Assembly (NCBI GenBank): GCA_965240325.2
Contig: OZ251244.1
Span: 124,001 to 188,000 of the forward strand
Reading direction: 5' to 3'
DNA: 64,000 bases
Origin: Rebecca billardiae RCC1528
Taxonomy: Eukaryota > Haptophyta
In this document: positions 62,801 to 64,000 of the stretch, one piece after another
How positions within the stretch are numbered: position 1 is the first letter of the stretch
Layout of the letters: each line of letters starts with the position of its first letter
Notes under the pieces: model-generated
What the model was told of the DNA's origin: nothing
The model's database searches: none
The model's input: only the letters and a program-made list of their open reading frames with translations
Made by a program: the position numbers and the translations under genes

Positions 62801-64000
62801 ACGCCGCCCTCACCGCCCTCGGCGCCCTCCGCCGCCGCGCCCGCGCGCGCCGCCGCCGTCCGCTCGGCCAGCGCATGCAGGTCCGCCCGATTCTGCCGCG
62901 AGGTTTGATTCAGCTCGAGCAGCGAGCGGCGCAGGCCGAGCCGCTCCTGGAAGTTGGTCACCAGCGCGGCCTGCAGCCAGCGCAGCCGCGCGCTCTCGCG
63001 CCGCGCCGCCGCGCGCGCGCCGAGCCGCGCCGAGCCGCGGTGAGCGCTGCCGTCGGCGGCGTCGGCGTCGGCTTCGCGCGCGTAGCCCGCGCGCTCGGCG
63101 GCGGCGGCGGCATCGGAGCCGACCTCAGAGCAGCCGCCGTCCGAGCGGTCCGAGCCCTCGTCGTCCTCGTCCCCGAGCAGCTCCGAGTCGGTGCCGAACC
63201 CGTCCTCCTCCTCGTCCTCGTACTCGTCCTCCTCCTCCGACCAGCCGGACGGCGTCGCCGCGCCGCCGCCGCCGAGCGCGCCGCCGGCGCCGCGCGCCGG
63301 CGCCGCGGCGTCGGCCGCGGCGTCGGCCGCGCGCTCATCCGGGCCGCCGGCTGCGGCCGGCCACGAGGCGGCGAGCTGGGCGCGCGCGAGCGAGGCCGCG
63401 GCCTCGGCCGGCGGCACGCCCGGTGCGTGCGCGGCGTGCTGCCGCGCCGCCTCGCCCCGCCGCGCGTGCGCCGACGGGCGGCGCAGCCCCGGGCTGTGCG
63501 ACGCCGCACTCCGATGCGAGAGCACCGACCGCGCGGACGGCGCGCGCGAGAGCGGGGCGCGCGGCGTCGCCGGCGCGCTGCCCCCCCCGGTGGCGGCGGC
63601 GGTGGCGGCGCGGGCGGCGCGCGGCGAGGCGGCGGCGGCCGCCGCGCCCGCGGCCGCCGCCGCGCCCGCCTGCCGCTCCGCCTCCGCCCCGTGCAGCGGC
63701 GGCGGCACCCCGTGCGCGATCAGCTGCGCCCGCAGCGCGCCCACCTCAGCTCTCAACTCGGTCACAAGCCGGTGGTAGGCTGCAAGCTGCTGCTGCGCGT
63801 GCGCCGCGCGCGCGCCGCGCTGCCCCGAGCCGGTGCGGATGTGGCTGGCCCTGTGCGCGTACTTGAGCGTGTTCACCGACTCGTCGAACGAGGGCGCGCC
63901 CGGCGCGAGGCAGCACAGCATCACCTGCGCCAGAGCGAGCACACCCCAGCCACACGGGCCGGAGGCGGCGGAGGGCGGCGCGGACGCGCGCGCGCCGCGC
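59891..64000 (-). CDS. Kinesin (kinesin-8-like), 5' part beyond window
   Basis: Partial gene. Exons seen: 63924-62695, 62514-62050 and 61447-59891, joined in phase 0 (1,083 residues plus stop); an intron acceptor at 63925 shows that upstream exons lie outside. The first visible exon opens with the end of a kinesin motor: MLCCLAPGAPSFDESVNTL then KYAHRASHIR. A neck region follows, with YHRLVTELRAEVGALRAQL. This neck pattern resembles kinesin-8 (KIF18/19) more than other classes. The rest is an acidic region (EEEDEYEDEEED), helical segments (LRRSLLELNQTSRQN; LMELEVMQLELQLRMREGL, coiled-coil-like), then a long Ala/Pro-rich tail with Gln runs encoded by CTG/CAG repeats near 60730-60780. Introns are 180 and 602 nt. 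Microtubule motor; class assignment is tentative without the motor core. Confidence 0.8.
61621..61972. repeat. Octamer satellite (ACACACGC)n in kinesin intron
   Basis: About 44 copies of an 8-base unit: first five of the CACCCACG type, then nearly perfect CACACACG copies. On the gene's sense strand this reads GTGTGTGC repeats filling most of a 602-nt intron. Very long frames through it on both strands are artefacts of its base-8 periodicity. Confidence 0.95.

Overview
This is a window of very GC-rich nuclear DNA from a eukaryote, most likely a unicellular alga. The genes are spliced with GT-AG introns (about 100-600 nt). Eukaryotic families dominate: cytosolic ribosomal protein eS19, an F-box/RCC1 pair, a kinesin, a cyclin, BTB/KCTD, a J-domain protein and a TRIC-like channel. 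The acetyl-CoA synthetase has a signal-peptide-like presequence that could be part of a secondary-plastid targeting signal. Extreme third-position GC, low-complexity Ala/Gly/Arg tails and GT/GC-repeat introns resemble haptophyte genomes, but the sequence alone does not fix the species.

Layout. 149-1363 (-) sulfotransferase; 2713-6118 (+) multi-pass membrane protein with a TIR-like domain; 7353-10011 (-) acetyl-CoA synthetase, divergent from 10259-11130 (+) ribosomal protein eS19; 14781-15521 (+) small Cys/His-motif protein; 19007-20509 (-) membrane-anchored PHB-depolymerase-like hydrolase, divergent from two tandem F-box/RCC1 paralogues (20732-22123 and 22553-24007, +); 24616-25848 (-) TRIC-like ER channel; 27857-29025 (-) doubtful, frameshifted ORF pair; 30674-37657 (+) intronless 2,327-residue protein joining LamG, discoidin-like, transmembrane and nucleoside-hydrolase domains; 41138-42029 (-) unknown protein, divergent from 42909-43571 (+) KCTD-type BTB protein; 45328-49590 (+) six-exon J-domain protein; 52819-54588 (+) armadillo-BTB protein; 55124-55963 (-) tandem GST-N/glutaredoxin-fold protein; 57450-59495 (+) cyclin with a receiver-like N-terminus; 59891 to beyond 63924 (-) kinesin-8-like gene cut by the window end.

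The intergenic space is rich in mobile-element remains. There is a complete short LTR element of Copia type on the minus strand (49870-51383, 5-bp target duplication). There is an 898-bp terminal-inverted-repeat element with a perfect 9-bp target duplication (25945-26842, Mutator-like), a 107-bp derivative (22226-22332) and a truncated relative (1667-2533). There are also a 103-bp repeat present twice, large inverted repeats and palindromes. No tRNA, rRNA, CRISPR array or bacterial operon was seen.

The genes do not form a pathway; this is an ordinary eukaryotic gene mix. The most unusual content is domain architecture (receptor-like ectodomain plus cytosolic nucleoside hydrolase; multi-TM plus TIR-like; receiver-like plus cyclin) and splice-site structure (GTGCG-type donors, GT-repeat introns, one triplicated donor). 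Exon boundaries given here come from reading frame, phase and family similarity, without transcript evidence.
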